Assembly (NCBI RefSeq): GCF_016775155.1
Contig: NZ_JAEUGD010000065.1
Coordinates: 38,589 to 102,588, forward strand
From: Fulvivirga marina
Lineage (GTDB): Bacteria > Bacteroidota > Bacteroidia > Cytophagales > Cyclobacteriaceae
DNA: 64,000 bases
Reading direction: 5' to 3'
Positions 8,782 to 18,412 of this stretch are shown here, piece after piece. The notes beneath the pieces were generated by a model. That model made no database searches. It had not been told where the DNA came from and worked only from the letters and a program-made list of their open reading frames with translations. Both the position numbers and the translations under genes were made by a program. The stretch's first letter is position 1. Each line of letters begins with the position of its first letter.

Positions 8782-9594
8782 ATGAGACGAATACTGGTTC
8801 CTACCGACTTTTCAGAGCCATCAATGGAGGCTTTTAAAATGGCTCTAAGTATTGCCGCCATCAACAACAGCGAAGTCATTGTATTTCACGCAATATATAT
8901 CCCTGGTGGAGCTCACTTGTCTTATGACCCGCTTTTGCTTGCCGAATTTGAAAAGGATACGGAAAAAGAGTTTGAAAAAATGAAAAAGCTCTCTGAAAAT
9001 TACAAAAAATTACACTTTGAAATGGTCTATGACGATGTGCTATCAGCCGTAACACATATGACGAAAAAAAAGAAGATTGACTTGGTAGTAATGGGGACAA
9101 CAGGCATATCAAGAGTACAAGAAATGATCATTGGCTCCAATACTGAAAAAATAGTGCGCAACTCTAATGTACCAGTAATGGCCATACACGAAGCGATAGA
9201 AGCCGATACCATTAAAAATATTTTACTGCCAACGAACCTTTCTCTCAAGCTAACCAAGTTTATTCACAAGGTAAAAGAGGTTCAGGAATTTTTTGATGCT
9301 ACACTGAACATTTTACTAGTCAATACTCCTTCTCTTTTCAATAGTGATGCCGAGGCCAGCAGTGCTCTGGAGGAATTTGTTAAGCACTATAAGATAAATA
9401 ACTATGCTCTGCATTTCAGAAACTACCGCAGCGAAGAAAAGGGGATTATTGATTTCGCCAACAATGAGCCTATGGATATGGTGGTCATAGGTACGCATGC
9501 ACGGAGCGGATTGGCTCACCTGTTTCACAAAAGTATTACAGAGGGGGTAATTGACCAAATCAAGTGTCCCGTGTGGACTTACGCTGCCTTATGA
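8782..9594 (+). CDS. tandem universal stress protein
   Basis: 270 residues, two UspA domains. The first carries a complete motif (GTTGISRVQEMIIGSN). The second has GTHARSGLAHLFHKSITE, in which the second and third glycines of the motif are replaced, so it is probably degenerate. The C-terminus (CPVWTYAAL) matches that of the divergent Usp (VPVWTY), showing recent common ancestry. It ends at a bidirectional terminator shared with the hibernation factor gene. Confidence 0.94.
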   Translation: MRRILVPTDFSEPSMEAFKMALSIAAINNSEVIVFHAIYIPGGAHLSYDPLLLAEFEKDTEKEFEKMKKLSENYKKLHFEMVYDDVLSAVTHMTKKKKIDLVVMGTTGISRVQEMIIGSNTEKIVRNSNVPVMAIHEAIEADTIKNILLPTNLSLKLTKFIHKVKEVQEFFDATLNILLVNTPSLFNSDAEASSALEEFVKHYKINNYALHFRNYRSEEKGIIDFANNEPMDMVVIGTHARSGLAHLFHKSITEGVIDQIKCPVWTYAAL

Positions 9595-9789
9595 TGCTCT
9601 CATTTCGGAAATAAAACAGTATTTTCATCATAGTAAGTACGCGTTAAAGCCTAACCCCTGATCTCAAAGAATGTATTGACTTAGCACTTCGAATGAAGTT
9701 CAATTCAATAATCACCTCCTTCAGTTTCGTTACCATAACTATAAAGAGAAAATTGTGAATTGGGATATGTAGAATCTCAGAACAACACA

Positions 9790-9825
9790 AAAAAACCGTT
9801 CCAAGATCTTGGAACGGCTCTTTCA
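9790..9825. terminator. bidirectional Rho-independent terminator
   Basis: A perfect 11-bp inverted repeat without loop (arm CCGTTCCAAGA, 9796-9817) lies between convergent genes, with an A-run before it and a T-rich stretch after it. It can stop transcription from both sides. Confidence 0.85.
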
Positions 9826-9841
9826 CTCTACTTTACTTGAA

Positions 9842-10159
9842 TTATAAAGGTGTTGAATGAGTTTTTTTATTTTTAGAATCTTTCCAACGCTCTATTTGGT
9901 GCTTAATACCCTCTATAGCTTTAACCACTGCTTCTTCAAAAGAAGTGCTTTCTGCTGAAGCAAAAAGGTCATTACCAGGAATGAGGACTTTCAGTTCGCA
10001 AACTTTATTATCTCCATTATCTGAATTATTTAATTTTAGGTAAACTCTACTTTCAATTATTCTGTCACTAAACAAGTCCAGTTTGTCTGTTTTTTCCTGC
10101 ACAAAATCCAACAATTCTTGTCTTGCCTTAAAATTGGGTGTTTCAATAATGGTTTTCAT
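9842..10159 (-). CDS. hpf: ribosome hibernation promoting factor / RaiA family
   Basis: 105 residues, matching the short S30AE/sigma-54-modulation family that binds the 30S decoding centre and idles ribosomes in stationary phase. It keeps the family layout: an N-terminal strand-helix (TPNFKARQELLDFVQEKTDKL), the ESRVYLKL strand, VCELKVLIPGNDLFASAES, and the final helix FEEAVVKAIEGIKHQIERWK. There is no long C-terminal dimerisation domain, so it is the short form. It follows the PfkB-type kinase gene by 44 nt and is probably driven by the regulated promoter at 11411-11453, linking ribosome hibernation to the stress regulon. Confidence 0.9.
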   Translation of the reverse strand: MKTIIETPNFKARQELLDFVQEKTDKLDLFSDRIIESRVYLKLNNSDNGDNKVCELKVLIPGNDLFASAESTSFEEAVVKAIEGIKHQIERWKDSKNKKTHSTPL

Positions 10160-10203
10160 CTCTGTTCTATTTAAAATAATGATTTATATTACAACTATTT
10201 ATG

Positions 10204-11382
10204 TCACTTAGCAAGCATCTGTTTATGCTTATCAGTATTTTTTAAAAGTTCATCTATCCAAATGCTGATATAATCTTTAATATCAGCCACATCCGGACTC
10301 TTTCCGTTTTGGATATATGCACCTGATGCTGCCATTCCCAGCAACATACATAATGGCAATGAGAAGCCTGACATTAGCCCCATGCAATATCCTGCATTAA
10401 GATTATCGCCACCACCGGTTAGCACCTTCGGTTCGGTCACCAGTCTTCCTGGAATTTCCAACATATCACCCTGATGAAACAGTATAGTCCGATCAACCGG
10501 ATGCACAAGCAAATAGTCAATGTTCATCACCTGATATATCAGCTTTCCTGCTTCCTGTACAGTAGGGAGTTTCTTTTTCATCCCTGGCTTACTAATATCC
10601 ACACGATTTATGGCAGCCCATATTTTAAGTGCTTCATTTTCATTAATGCCTAGTGTCACTTTTCCATATGGAAAGAAGCTACTCATCAAACCCAGCACTT
10701 CGTCTATTTCCTCTGGTGATTTCTTAGACGGGTCAGACAGATCAAACAAAAAAAGAAAGTCTTTTTTGCCTGATGGCTTGATCAGGTCGTTAAGTACGCC
10801 TGTCCATATATCACTGGCATGAGGTAGGTTTACCCAATTGACAAAAGCAATGAGATCACTCTCTCCTATAGCTCTCCTGATCTCATGGAGGTCTACTGTA
10901 TTTCTGATATATTCCCAATCGTATTTATCAAAAACACTAAGCTCACTAAATATCATTTTGCCATCATCAAACTCTATGGCATCACTTTCACCCGGATTCA
11001 GCACACTGATTCTCTTGCTCCTCTCATCCATCTGCTTGAATACTTCGTGCTCTTCGGGATATCCCATGCTTCCCAAACAAATGCTCTCTACACCTAACTT
11101 ACCTAAAGTATCCGCCAAAATAGGCGCATTACCTCCTAATTTAATTTTCTCAGTGACCATTTCAACCTGTCCACTCTTACCTGAGGCAGCATTAATACGT
11201 TCGGAAAACTCATTTAAAGTATTATAGTAGATCGTATCAAGTTTATTTTTCTGCTTTACGGCTTTCTTTATTTTATCTACGAAACCATCAAAGCCAACAA
11301 AGACGTGTTTGGTTATGGAAAGTTTACCTTCCTCCCCCAAACATTCACGCAATTCTGATAATAAAGCAACTGATTTATCCAT
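10204..11382 (-). CDS. PfkB-family (ribokinase-like) carbohydrate kinase
   Basis: 392 residues with a ribokinase fold: an N-terminal substrate region (VFVGFDGFVDKI, then KLGGNAPILADTLGKLG) and a C-terminal anion hole/catalytic motif LTGGGDNLNAGYCMG, in which the aspartate of GGGDN stands where GAGD is usual. It is longer than most PfkB kinases because of insertions around residues 120-200. The sugar substrate cannot be assigned. It is upstream of the hibernation factor gene and under a palindrome-type promoter. Confidence 0.82.
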   Translation of the reverse strand: MDKSVALLSELRECLGEEGKLSITKHVFVGFDGFVDKIKKAVKQKNKLDTIYYNTLNEFSERINAASGKSGQVEMVTEKIKLGGNAPILADTLGKLGVESICLGSMGYPEEHEVFKQMDERSKRISVLNPGESDAIEFDDGKMIFSELSVFDKYDWEYIRNTVDLHEIRRAIGESDLIAFVNWVNLPHASDIWTGVLNDLIKPSGKKDFLFLFDLSDPSKKSPEEIDEVLGLMSSFFPYGKVTLGINENEALKIWAAINRVDISKPGMKKKLPTVQEAGKLIYQVMNIDYLLVHPVDRTILFHQGDMLEIPGRLVTEPKVLTGGGDNLNAGYCMGLMSGFSLPLCMLLGMAASGAYIQNGKSPDVADIKDYISIWIDELLKNTDKHKQMLAK

Positions 11383-11410
11383 TGTTTAAAAGTTGATCTT
11401 TTCCACGACC

Positions 11411-11453
11411 TAAAGGTAGGATCTCCCCCTTATGACCAATATGACAGATGTCG
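11411..11453 (-). promoter_or_regulatory. Fnr-like site plus -7 element for the PfkB-hpf operon
   Basis: On the minus strand CGACATCTGTCA (11442-11453; one mismatch to the palindrome) is followed after 23 bp by TACCTTTA (11411-11418), 28 bp before the ATG at 11382. Confidence 0.6.
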
Positions 11454-11564
11454 CTCAACCGGCTGACTTTAATCATATAATTGAGAAATTCAATCCCCAG
11501 GTCTTTCATGGGTTAAAAAATGTTAATCTTTAAAGTTTATCGAGTTATTTCAAAGAAGGAGTTT

Positions 11565-12275
11565 CTAATGTTCAGCATAAATACTGGTGTCAATAACCAG
11601 GTTATTTAGTACTTCAGTTACTCCTGGCATAGCCCAAGCCACATCCTCGGCATCTTCCCTCTCTGACCATGAGCTTACTTTCCCTTTTAGCGTTACTGTA
11701 CTTCCGTTAACCTCAACAGTAATATTTTCAACATCAACGGTAGCGTGTCGATGAAAAGCATTGCTAATCTTCTTTTTAATATATTTGGGCTCAACAATTT
11801 CGTTTTCAACCTTAACTCGGTTAATTATGCCTTTTATGCCGATTATTTTTTCTATTGCTTTTTGGGCAGCTTTACGCTCATAGTCCCACTTCACCGTACC
11901 TGAAAGAGATACCCAGCCATTATCAACCATAATTTCCAACCGGTCTTCATTGATTGCGCTATGCCAGGTAAGCGCATTTCTAATGGCCTCTCCAAGCTCT
12001 GCATCGGTTACTTTTTCACTTTGCCCTTTTAATTCAATGTCAACAGCTACCACCTTCACCCCACTAACCCTTTGTGCTGCTTTTTCTGTTGCCAGCTTTT
12101 GAGCATAGAAATCTACCATACCGGAGAGTGTCACAACTCCATCATCTACGCTCACCCCTATATGAGGAGCTATATCCGTGAGTTGAGGGTCCCATCGGAT
12201 CTCTTCAATAACATCTTGTTTTATTTGTTCATCGGTTTTCATTTTACTGAGTAGTTTTGGTGTGTCAAAAAGCAA
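11565..12275 (-). CDS. triple BON-domain protein
   Basis: Three BON domains of about 65-70 residues each, the repeat type found in OsmY. Each shows the V-D-[DN]-G-x-V-[TS]-L-x-G-x-V motif (VDDGVVTLSGMVDF, VDNGWVSLSGTVKW, VNGSTVTLKGKVSS). Unlike OsmY there is no signal peptide, so it is likely cytoplasmic. A better start may be the ATG at 12242 (MKTDEQIKQDV), because the first eleven residues are not family-like. It lies 94 nt after the Hsp20 gene, probably in the same operon. Confidence 0.88.
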   Translation of the reverse strand: MLFDTPKLLSKMKTDEQIKQDVIEEIRWDPQLTDIAPHIGVSVDDGVVTLSGMVDFYAQKLATEKAAQRVSGVKVVAVDIELKGQSEKVTDAELGEAIRNALTWHSAINEDRLEIMVDNGWVSLSGTVKWDYERKAAQKAIEKIIGIKGIINRVKVENEIVEPKYIKKKISNAFHRHATVDVENITVEVNGSTVTLKGKVSSWSEREDAEDVAWAMPGVTEVLNNLVIDTSIYAEH

Positions 12276-12369
12276 TGAAGCAAAAGAGGATACCTTGCTA
12301 CCGCTTAGATATTACCAAACTTTCTGCGTATCTTCCTCTGCTTCATCAATATGTACACGCACTGGTTGG

Positions 12370-12828
12370 CTACGAAACATCAATTTTATGAGCCGGTTTT
12401 ACAGGGCTCTCTTTGAGCTTGGGAATGGTCAAATTAAGAACACCATTTTCGTATTTAGCCTTGATGTTATCCTCCTTGATATTCTCAGGAAGCGTAAATG
12501 TTCTACAGAAGGAATTGAATGAATATTCTTTTCTTGAATAGTCACCCTCTTCCTCTTTCTTCTCTTCTTCTTTCTCTGCCTTGATGCTCAGAATATTATT
12601 GTCAATTTCAATGATAAAATCCTTACGTTCCAGACCTGGAGCAGCCAGTTCCAATCTGTAATCTTTTGGGGATTCTTTAATATTTACTGTTGGCATATTT
12701 ACCCCTAATCGTGTAGGCCATGCATCTGAATCGAAGTCAAAAAATTCGCGACCTAGTAATGAGGTGGGGCTGAAGAAGTCTGTTAGCAATGAAGGAAAAC
12801 CTTCATTTTTTTTCACTGTTAAGTTCAT
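12370..12828 (-). CDS. small heat shock protein, Hsp20 / alpha-crystallin
   Basis: 152 residues. The alpha-crystallin domain spans about 40-140: VNIKESPKDYRLELAAPGL, a central FIIEIDNNILSIKAEKEEE and the ENGVLNLTIPK strand before the C-terminal extension. The N-terminus (FSPTSLLGREFFDFD) is the typical short oligomerisation arm. It is a holdase chaperone. It is led by a palindrome-type promoter at 12853-12895. Confidence 0.95.
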   Translation of the reverse strand: MNLTVKKNEGFPSLLTDFFSPTSLLGREFFDFDSDAWPTRLGVNMPTVNIKESPKDYRLELAAPGLERKDFIIEIDNNILSIKAEKEEEKKEEEGDYSRKEYSFNSFCRTFTLPENIKEDNIKAKYENGVLNLTIPKLKESPVKPAHKIDVS

Positions 12829-12852
12829 AATTACCTCCGTGTTTTTATTTTA

Positions 12853-12895
12853 TAAAATTAAGCTAACGGAAGGTTTTCCGCCATGATCTATATCG
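12853..12895 (-). promoter_or_regulatory. Fnr-like site plus -7 element for Hsp20
   Basis: On the minus strand CGATATAGATCA (12884-12895; one mismatch) is followed after 23 bp by TAATTTTA (12853-12860), 25 bp before the ATG at 12828. Confidence 0.6.
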
Positions 12896-12951
12896 TTGGA
12901 TCTTATGATTTTTGTTTGCAGTGGATACTCTATTTGTTTGTGAAAAGTGCC

Positions 12952-13323
12952 TTATTGCAAGAGGCGCTCAACGGTATCTATTAATTCATTAACGTCAAAC
13001 GGCTTACATATATAGGCACTAGCCCCCATATCCATAGCTTTTTGAATCTCTTTTTTTTCGGCACTTGCGGTAAGATAAATAAAAGGAATATTAGTGGTCG
13101 AAGAGTTGCCCTTAAGGTTTTCCAAAACCTCATAGCCATCAGTCAGAGGCATCATTATATCACATAGAATAATATCTGGCAACTCTTTTTCGGCGGCATG
13201 TATCCCTGCTTTACCGTCTTCTACATCAATCACTCTATACCCTGCCAGTTCTAAAAGTTCAATAGTATTTTCTCTAATCTCTTTGTTATCTTCAATGACC
13301 AATACTGTTTTCTTCATAGTCAA
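12952..13323 (-). CDS. single-domain response regulator
   Basis: 123 residues, a lone CheY-like receiver with acidic pair (VIEDNKE), phospho-acceptor aspartate in IILCDIMMPLTDGYEV, threonine in FIYLTASAEK and lysine in CKPFDV. It has no output domain. Its first codons overlap the end of the histidine kinase gene by 32 nt, so the two are cotranscribed and probably cognate. The receiver is close in sequence to the receiver of the Crp fusion at 6010-7068, so cross-talk or a phosphorelay is plausible. Confidence 0.93.
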   Translation of the reverse strand: MTMKKTVLVIEDNKEIRENTIELLELAGYRVIDVEDGKAGIHAAEKELPDIILCDIMMPLTDGYEVLENLKGNSSTTNIPFIYLTASAEKKEIQKAMDMGASAYICKPFDVNELIDTVERLLQ

Positions 13324-14839
13324 TGTTTGGCAATTTAATGGTAAAATTGGTTCCCTTTCCTGATTTACTTTTAAAAGTAATAGTTCCGTTCATTAATTCC
13401 ACATATCTCTTCACGATTGTTAAACCCAGACCTGTACCTTGTACACTTCCTGTATTTGTAGCCCTGAAAAATTTATTGAATAAGTGCACCTGCTCTTCTT
13501 CAGGAATACCTATACCATGATCCTGAATCATAACCTCCAAGGCCCCATTGTCATTTTGTATGTGAAGATCAATTTCTGTCCCGTCAGATGAATACTTTAT
13601 TGCATTAGAAATCAGGTTTTCTAAAACATGTCTGAACTTGTTAGCATCCAACAGCACCATATCTTCTCCTTTCACGTCCAGGTTTATCCTCTGTTCACCT
13701 TTCTTCAAAACCTGCATATTGGCAATAAGATCTTGAACAAATTCTGAAATATTCAAGGCATTAAATTCCAGTTTCACGTTACCTTGTTCCAGCTTATCTA
13801 TAGATAAAAAATCGTTGAGCACCTCGGTAAGGTTGTTTATAGATGTTCTAATTCTTTGCAAGTGTTTACCAATGCGTTCATCCTTATTCACTCCTCCTAC
13901 GTACTGATCAATCAACGTAACACTGGAAAGTATGATACTCAGTGGTGTACGGAACTCATGAGATGCCATAGACACAAACCTTGACTTCATTTCACTTACA
14001 GTCTTTTCACGATCAAGGGCATCATTGAGCTCTTGAGTTCTCTGGTGCACTTTCAACTCCAACTCTTCCTGCGTGGTACGCTGGTCATTTACATCAGTAC
14101 ATGACCCTATATAACCAGTGAATTCATATTCAGGAGAATAAGCCGGTTTTGCAATTTGCTGTATCCATCGATATTCCCCATCTCCTCTTTTTAACCTAAA
14201 CTCTGTAATGTAGGGTTCTCTTTTTTCGTAAGCTAAATCAAAAGCTTCCAGCATTACACTCCTATCCTCCGGGTATACGTTATCCAACCACCCTAAACCT
14301 TTTTCATGATTAATATCGCAACCAGTAAACTCCAGCCAGGTATGATTGAAATAGGTGTATTCCTTCTTTTCATCAGCTACCCAGATCATCGTAGGAGAGT
14401 TTTCTGCAATACTTCTAAACCACGCCTCTCTTTCATCCACCATTTTCTGGGCTCTTACCTGAGCAGTGATATCCGTAACAAACGCTACGGCCAGTTTTTC
14501 ACTATCAACCTTATAATGTCCAAGGCTTATTTCGACAGGAAAAATCTCTCCGTTCTTCTTTTGAGCAAATAATTCCAATTCACCTCCCATAGACCGGGAT
14601 TTAGGGTTCTTAAAATAATGCTCTCGGTGATCAAAATGTTTTTTTCTATGGTTTCCGGGAATCAGAGTTTCAATAGGTTTTCCCTTTAACTCATCAGGGA
14701 AATATCCAAAAAGCTTTTCAGCACATGGGTTTGACAGTTCAATATAACCCTTTTCATCAACAACCAAAATACTGATTGTTGCACAATCAAACAGCACCTT
14801 AAAACCCGCTTCACTCTCAAGGAACCTCTGTCCAATCAT
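13292..14839 (-). CDS. soluble PAS-PAS histidine kinase
   Basis: 515 residues with no membrane segment. Two PAS domains (about 10-125 and 135-255) are followed by a short coiled coil, HisKA (SHEFRTPLSI, histidine near 300) and HATPase_c (NLISNAIKYS, DHGIGIP, GTGLGLTIV). The catalytic half closely resembles that of the kinase at 4005-5738, including the MKSRFVSMASHEFRTPL entry, so the two are paralogues with different sensors. The PAS domains show no haem or flavin motif I can name. Confidence 0.93.
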   Translation of the reverse strand: MIGQRFLESEAGFKVLFDCATISILVVDEKGYIELSNPCAEKLFGYFPDELKGKPIETLIPGNHRKKHFDHREHYFKNPKSRSMGGELELFAQKKNGEIFPVEISLGHYKVDSEKLAVAFVTDITAQVRAQKMVDEREAWFRSIAENSPTMIWVADEKKEYTYFNHTWLEFTGCDINHEKGLGWLDNVYPEDRSVMLEAFDLAYEKREPYITEFRLKRGDGEYRWIQQIAKPAYSPEYEFTGYIGSCTDVNDQRTTQEELELKVHQRTQELNDALDREKTVSEMKSRFVSMASHEFRTPLSIILSSVTLIDQYVGGVNKDERIGKHLQRIRTSINNLTEVLNDFLSIDKLEQGNVKLEFNALNISEFVQDLIANMQVLKKGEQRINLDVKGEDMVLLDANKFRHVLENLISNAIKYSSDGTEIDLHIQNDNGALEVMIQDHGIGIPEEEQVHLFNKFFRATNTGSVQGTGLGLTIVKRYVELMNGTITFKSKSGKGTNFTIKLPNIDYEENSIGH

Positions 14840-14906
14840 ATGAAATCCTTTTTCTTCAATTTAATAAATTATTCAATACAAACCTTCTCATTTTATCAGC
14901 ATTTTA

Positions 14907-14918
14907 TGACAATAATCG
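14907..14918. promoter_or_regulatory. degenerate Fnr-like palindrome between kinase and P-type ATPase
   Basis: TGACAATAATCG matches TGAYNNNNRTCA with one mismatch. Its centre is 73 bp from the kinase ATG (minus) and 107 bp from the ATPase ATG (plus). No -7 element at the exact island spacing is clear on either side; TACCTTCG at 14946-14953 could serve the ATPase. Confidence 0.4.
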
Positions 14919-15019
14919 TCTTATGTAATGCTAATACTCATATTATACCTTCGTCGATAAGCTGATCTTAGTATTCAGTTGGTTTAAATTTATGCTATCG
15001 TTTTCCTTACGTAATTAAT

Positions 15020-17623
15020 ATGAAATCTGCCTATAATCTAAAACCTGAACAGATATTCTCAGCTATGGGCATAACCCCTGAATCTGGACTCAACGATGAA
15101 GGAGTGACGGAAAGGCGTGAACAATATGGGGTCAATGATATACAGGAAGACAAAGGCCAAACCTGGGCAGACATTATACTGAGACAAGTTAAAAGTCCCA
15201 TTGTTCTTCTGCTGTTTTTCGCAGCTGGAGCGTCATTCTTTTTTGGAGAGTGGCTTGATGGTATTGCCATCCTTATTGTGATTCTTATCAATACAGCTGT
15301 AGGTTTTTATATGGAATACCAAGCTGATCGTTCCATGCAAGCTTTAAGAGACCTAACTTCAATAACTGCCAGAGGAATTCGCAACGGTATACTTATGGAG
15401 ATAGACTCCAGGGAGTTGGTGCCAGGGGACATCATTTACCTGGAAGCCGGTGACATGGTACCTGCTGATGCTCGGATTTTCAAACTGGCCCTGCTCCAGA
15501 TCAACGAATCGACTCTTACCGGGGAATCGTTACCCGTGGAAAAAGGTATAGACGCTTTGCCTGAAGGAACTGCAGTTGCCGAACAGGTCAACATGGTTTT
15601 TAAAGGCACTTATGTAACCAGAGGCAATGCTTCTGCAATAGTTACCGGCACAGGTATGGACACTGAATTGGGAAAAATAGCCAATCTTGTGAGTAAAGCT
15701 GAACAAGCCTCCACCCCACTAGAAAAGAAACTAGAGGCCTTCAGTAAGCGACTGATCAAAGTCACTCTGTTACTTGTTTTGCTCATATTCATTGCCGGAT
15801 GGCTCATGGGACAGGATTTTTTCGAAATGCTAAGAACCTCTATTGCACTTGCTGTTGCGGCCATACCAGAGGGATTACCCATTGTGGCCACCTTAGGGTT
15901 AGCACGTGGCATGCTAATAATGGCCCGACACAACGTCATTGTTAAAAAATTGTCTGCAGTTGAGACTCTGGGTAGCACCAATGTCATATGTACGGACAAA
16001 ACCGGTACGCTTACCGAGAACCAAATGAGCGTTCAAAGAGTAAAACCCAAACCATCGGAAGCCGATCCTGCTAATAGTAAAATACTACAAGCCATGGCAC
16101 TTTGTAATACGGCTAACATCACAGATGACGGCACTGAAATCGGAGACCCTCTTGAAACTGCCTTGCTTAGGTATGTTAACACATATGGGGTATCTGATAG
16201 TATTCGAAGTCGTTATCCTAAAATAAGTGAAGAGCCATTCTCATCTGAAACCAAAAGGATGATAACCACCCATAAGGATGATGATGGCTCCATAGCCTTT
16301 GTCAAAGGGGCCGTTGAGGAGATACTTCTCATCTCTGACAAAATAGGTACCGAAAACACTGTGCTTACCAGTGAAAACAAAAAGGCTCTACTCAATGAGG
16401 CCTCAGAACTAGCCTCTTCGGGTTATAAAGTAATTGCACTGGCTTTTCAACAAAGCCCTTCTAATAAAATAAGGACTGCCGGATTTTCTTTTTTGGCAAT
16501 TGTGGCTTTAATGGATCCGGCAAGACCAGATGTAGCCCAGGCTATTGATGAATGTAAATCTGCCGGCATCAAAGTAATCATGATCACGGGCGACCACCCA
16601 CAAACTGCAAATGAGATTGCTACACAACTAAATCTCATTGACCGGAAAAATAAAGGCACTTCCACCGGCCTTATGGGTTCCGAAATGAAAGCCTATGAAG
16701 AACTTACGGAAGATGATAAAACTCTTTGGACCGAAACATCCGTATTTGCGAGGGTAAACCCAGTTCAAAAACTCGACCTTATACAGGTATTGCAAGACCA
16801 AAAGTATGTTGTAGGCATGACCGGTGACGGCGTTAATGATGCTCCAGCTCTCAAAAAAGCTGATATCGGAATAGCTATGGGACAAAGAGGCACACAAGTG
16901 GCTCAAGGAGTAGCTGATATGATACTAAAAGACGACTCTTTCTCATCGATAGTAATGGCTATCAAACAAGGGAGGATTATATTTGAAAACATTCGAAAAT
17001 TCGTTATTTACCTATTATCAAGTAATCTAAGTGAAATAATTGCCATAAGCATAGCTTCAGGGTTATCACTCCATTTCCAGCTCCTACCCTTACAGATCCT
17101 TTTTATCAACCTTGTGTCTGATGTATTGCCGGCTCTAGCTCTTGGGGCAACGGCTGCTCCCGGGGATATTATGAAGCAACCTCCACGAAATCAGGATAAA
17201 CCTATTATCGACCCTGGAAGATGGAGAGCCATAATATTTTATGCCATAACCATAAGTGCCTGTAGCTTGGGAGCTGTAGTAAGCTACCATTTTCTTATTT
17301 ACCCTGCCGGTGAGTGGAACCCCGAGCTATATAATAACATTCTGTTTTTTACACTCATCAGTGCCCAACTGCTTCATGTTTTTAATATGAATTCATCTAG
17401 CAGTAATTTTTTCAGATCAGAGGTTATGAGGAACAAATATGTATGGTATGCGTTGGCATGCGGGGTTGGCATCATTGGCATTTTGTACCAATTCGAAATC
17501 TTCCGTGAAGTACTCTCTCTTTACCCCCTAACCGTTGTTGACTGGCTGGTCATTGTAACTTTCAGTCTTTTGAATATGACTATAAACTATCTGGCAAAGT
17601 TTTTTAAAATCATTGCTCATTAG
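15020..17623 (+). CDS. P2-type cation-transporting ATPase (Ca2+/SERCA-like)
   Basis: 867 residues, full length for a P2-type ATPase. Visible in order are the N-terminal cation ATPase domain, TM1-2, the actuator loop with LTGESLPVEK, TM4 with AAIPEGLPIVATLGLARGM, the phosphorylation site ICTDKTGTLTENQM (aspartate near 325), MITGDHPQTA, the hinge MTGDGVNDAPALKKADIGIAMG, and about six C-terminal TM helices. The PEGLP motif and overall likeness place it with Ca2+/Mn2+ or PMR1/SERCA-type pumps; the ion is not proven. Its position suggests ion homeostasis during stress. Confidence 0.93.
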   Translation: MKSAYNLKPEQIFSAMGITPESGLNDEGVTERREQYGVNDIQEDKGQTWADIILRQVKSPIVLLLFFAAGASFFFGEWLDGIAILIVILINTAVGFYMEYQADRSMQALRDLTSITARGIRNGILMEIDSRELVPGDIIYLEAGDMVPADARIFKLALLQINESTLTGESLPVEKGIDALPEGTAVAEQVNMVFKGTYVTRGNASAIVTGTGMDTELGKIANLVSKAEQASTPLEKKLEAFSKRLIKVTLLLVLLIFIAGWLMGQDFFEMLRTSIALAVAAIPEGLPIVATLGLARGMLIMARHNVIVKKLSAVETLGSTNVICTDKTGTLTENQMSVQRVKPKPSEADPANSKILQAMALCNTANITDDGTEIGDPLETALLRYVNTYGVSDSIRSRYPKISEEPFSSETKRMITTHKDDDGSIAFVKGAVEEILLISDKIGTENTVLTSENKKALLNEASELASSGYKVIALAFQQSPSNKIRTAGFSFLAIVALMDPARPDVAQAIDECKSAGIKVIMITGDHPQTANEIATQLNLIDRKNKGTSTGLMGSEMKAYEELTEDDKTLWTETSVFARVNPVQKLDLIQVLQDQKYVVGMTGDGVNDAPALKKADIGIAMGQRGTQVAQGVADMILKDDSFSSIVMAIKQGRIIFENIRKFVIYLLSSNLSEIIAISIASGLSLHFQLLPLQILFINLVSDVLPALALGATAAPGDIMKQPPRNQDKPIIDPGRWRAIIFYAITISACSLGAVVSYHFLIYPAGEWNPELYNNILFFTLISAQLLHVFNMNSSSSNFFRSEVMRNKYVWYALACGVGIIGILYQFEIFREVLSLYPLTVVDWLVIVTFSLLNMTINYLAKFFKIIAH

Positions 17624-17679
17624 CATGAATCCCTGGATATGTAATTATTCATTTTATTGATAACACTCACCCATTCATA

Positions 17680-17722
17680 TGATTTCAGTCATACCTGACA
17701 AACAATTGATGTACTAGGTTTG
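17680..17722 (+). promoter_or_regulatory. Fnr-like site plus -7 element for OsmC
   Basis: TGATTTCAGTCA (17680-17691) is followed after 23 bp by TAGGTTTG (17715-17722), a perfect TAnnTTTG. The ATG is 33 bp downstream. Confidence 0.75.
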
Positions 17723-17754
17723 TGACATACAATAACACTTAAATAATATATTTA

Positions 17755-18219
17755 ATGGGACCACATTTTTATAATATCAATGTTACCTGGTCTAAAGAAA
17801 GAATAGGACTGATGAGCTCTCCTGAACTTCATAACATGACCCCGGGAAACGGTAGCATAGAAGTAGCTACACCTCCGCAATTTCCAAAAGGTATTGAAGG
17901 CCTATGGTCTCCCGAACACTTGTTTACAGCAGCCGTAAGCAGCTGTTTCATGACTACCTTCCTGGCAATAGCAGAAAACTTTAAACTTAACTTCAAGGGG
18001 TTTTCATGTGACTCAAGTGGAAAACTGGAAATGGTTGATGGAAAACTGTACATGACCGAGGTACATGTAAAACCTGTAGTAACATTATATGATGATGAAG
18101 ATCGCGAGCGTGCTTTAAAAATACTGAACAAAACAGAGCGTTCTTGCCTGATCTCTAACTCTATTACAGCAAAAGTTATTATGGAGCCCTTGATACAAAC
18201 AGTATTGTGCAAGGCCTGA
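17755..18219 (+). CDS. OsmC/Ohr-family peroxiredoxin-like protein
   Basis: 154 residues. It has the OsmC fold with both reactive cysteines: the first in LFTAAVSSCFMTTFLA and the second in NKTERSCLISNSI. These form the thiol pair that reduces organic hydroperoxides. No signal peptide. The gene stands alone between the P-type ATPase and a strong convergent terminator, with its own regulated promoter. The substrate preference (OsmC versus Ohr) is undecided. Confidence 0.92.
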   Translation: MGPHFYNINVTWSKERIGLMSSPELHNMTPGNGSIEVATPPQFPKGIEGLWSPEHLFTAAVSSCFMTTFLAIAENFKLNFKGFSCDSSGKLEMVDGKLYMTEVHVKPVVTLYDDEDRERALKILNKTERSCLISNSITAKVIMEPLIQTVLCKA

Positions 18220-18245
18220 TTAAAGCCTTAAAGAATTGATTTGAC

Positions 18246-18289
18246 AAGTGAAAGGTTATTAAGTCTAACGACCTAATAATCTTTCACTT
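18246..18289. terminator. bidirectional stem-loop terminator
   Basis: 20-bp arms (18246-18265 and 18270-18289) match at 18 of 20 positions with a 4-nt loop, followed by a T-rich stretch. It sits between the convergent OsmC and AI-2E-family genes. Confidence 0.8.
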
Positions 18290-18412
18290 TATTTTATCTT
18301 GCGTTTATTTCGGCATTTCACGACACCTATACACTTTGGTATATTCAATATGCTAAGCAATTCTTTGTTCCAAAGTTGTTTTTTAAGCATAGCATACACC
18401 TAATCCTATTCC

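Noticed and set aside
10181..10192. TGATTTATATTA near the hpf start as an island palindrome
   Set aside because: The second half-site does not match (ATTA), and hpf is better explained by the promoter of the upstream PfkB gene.
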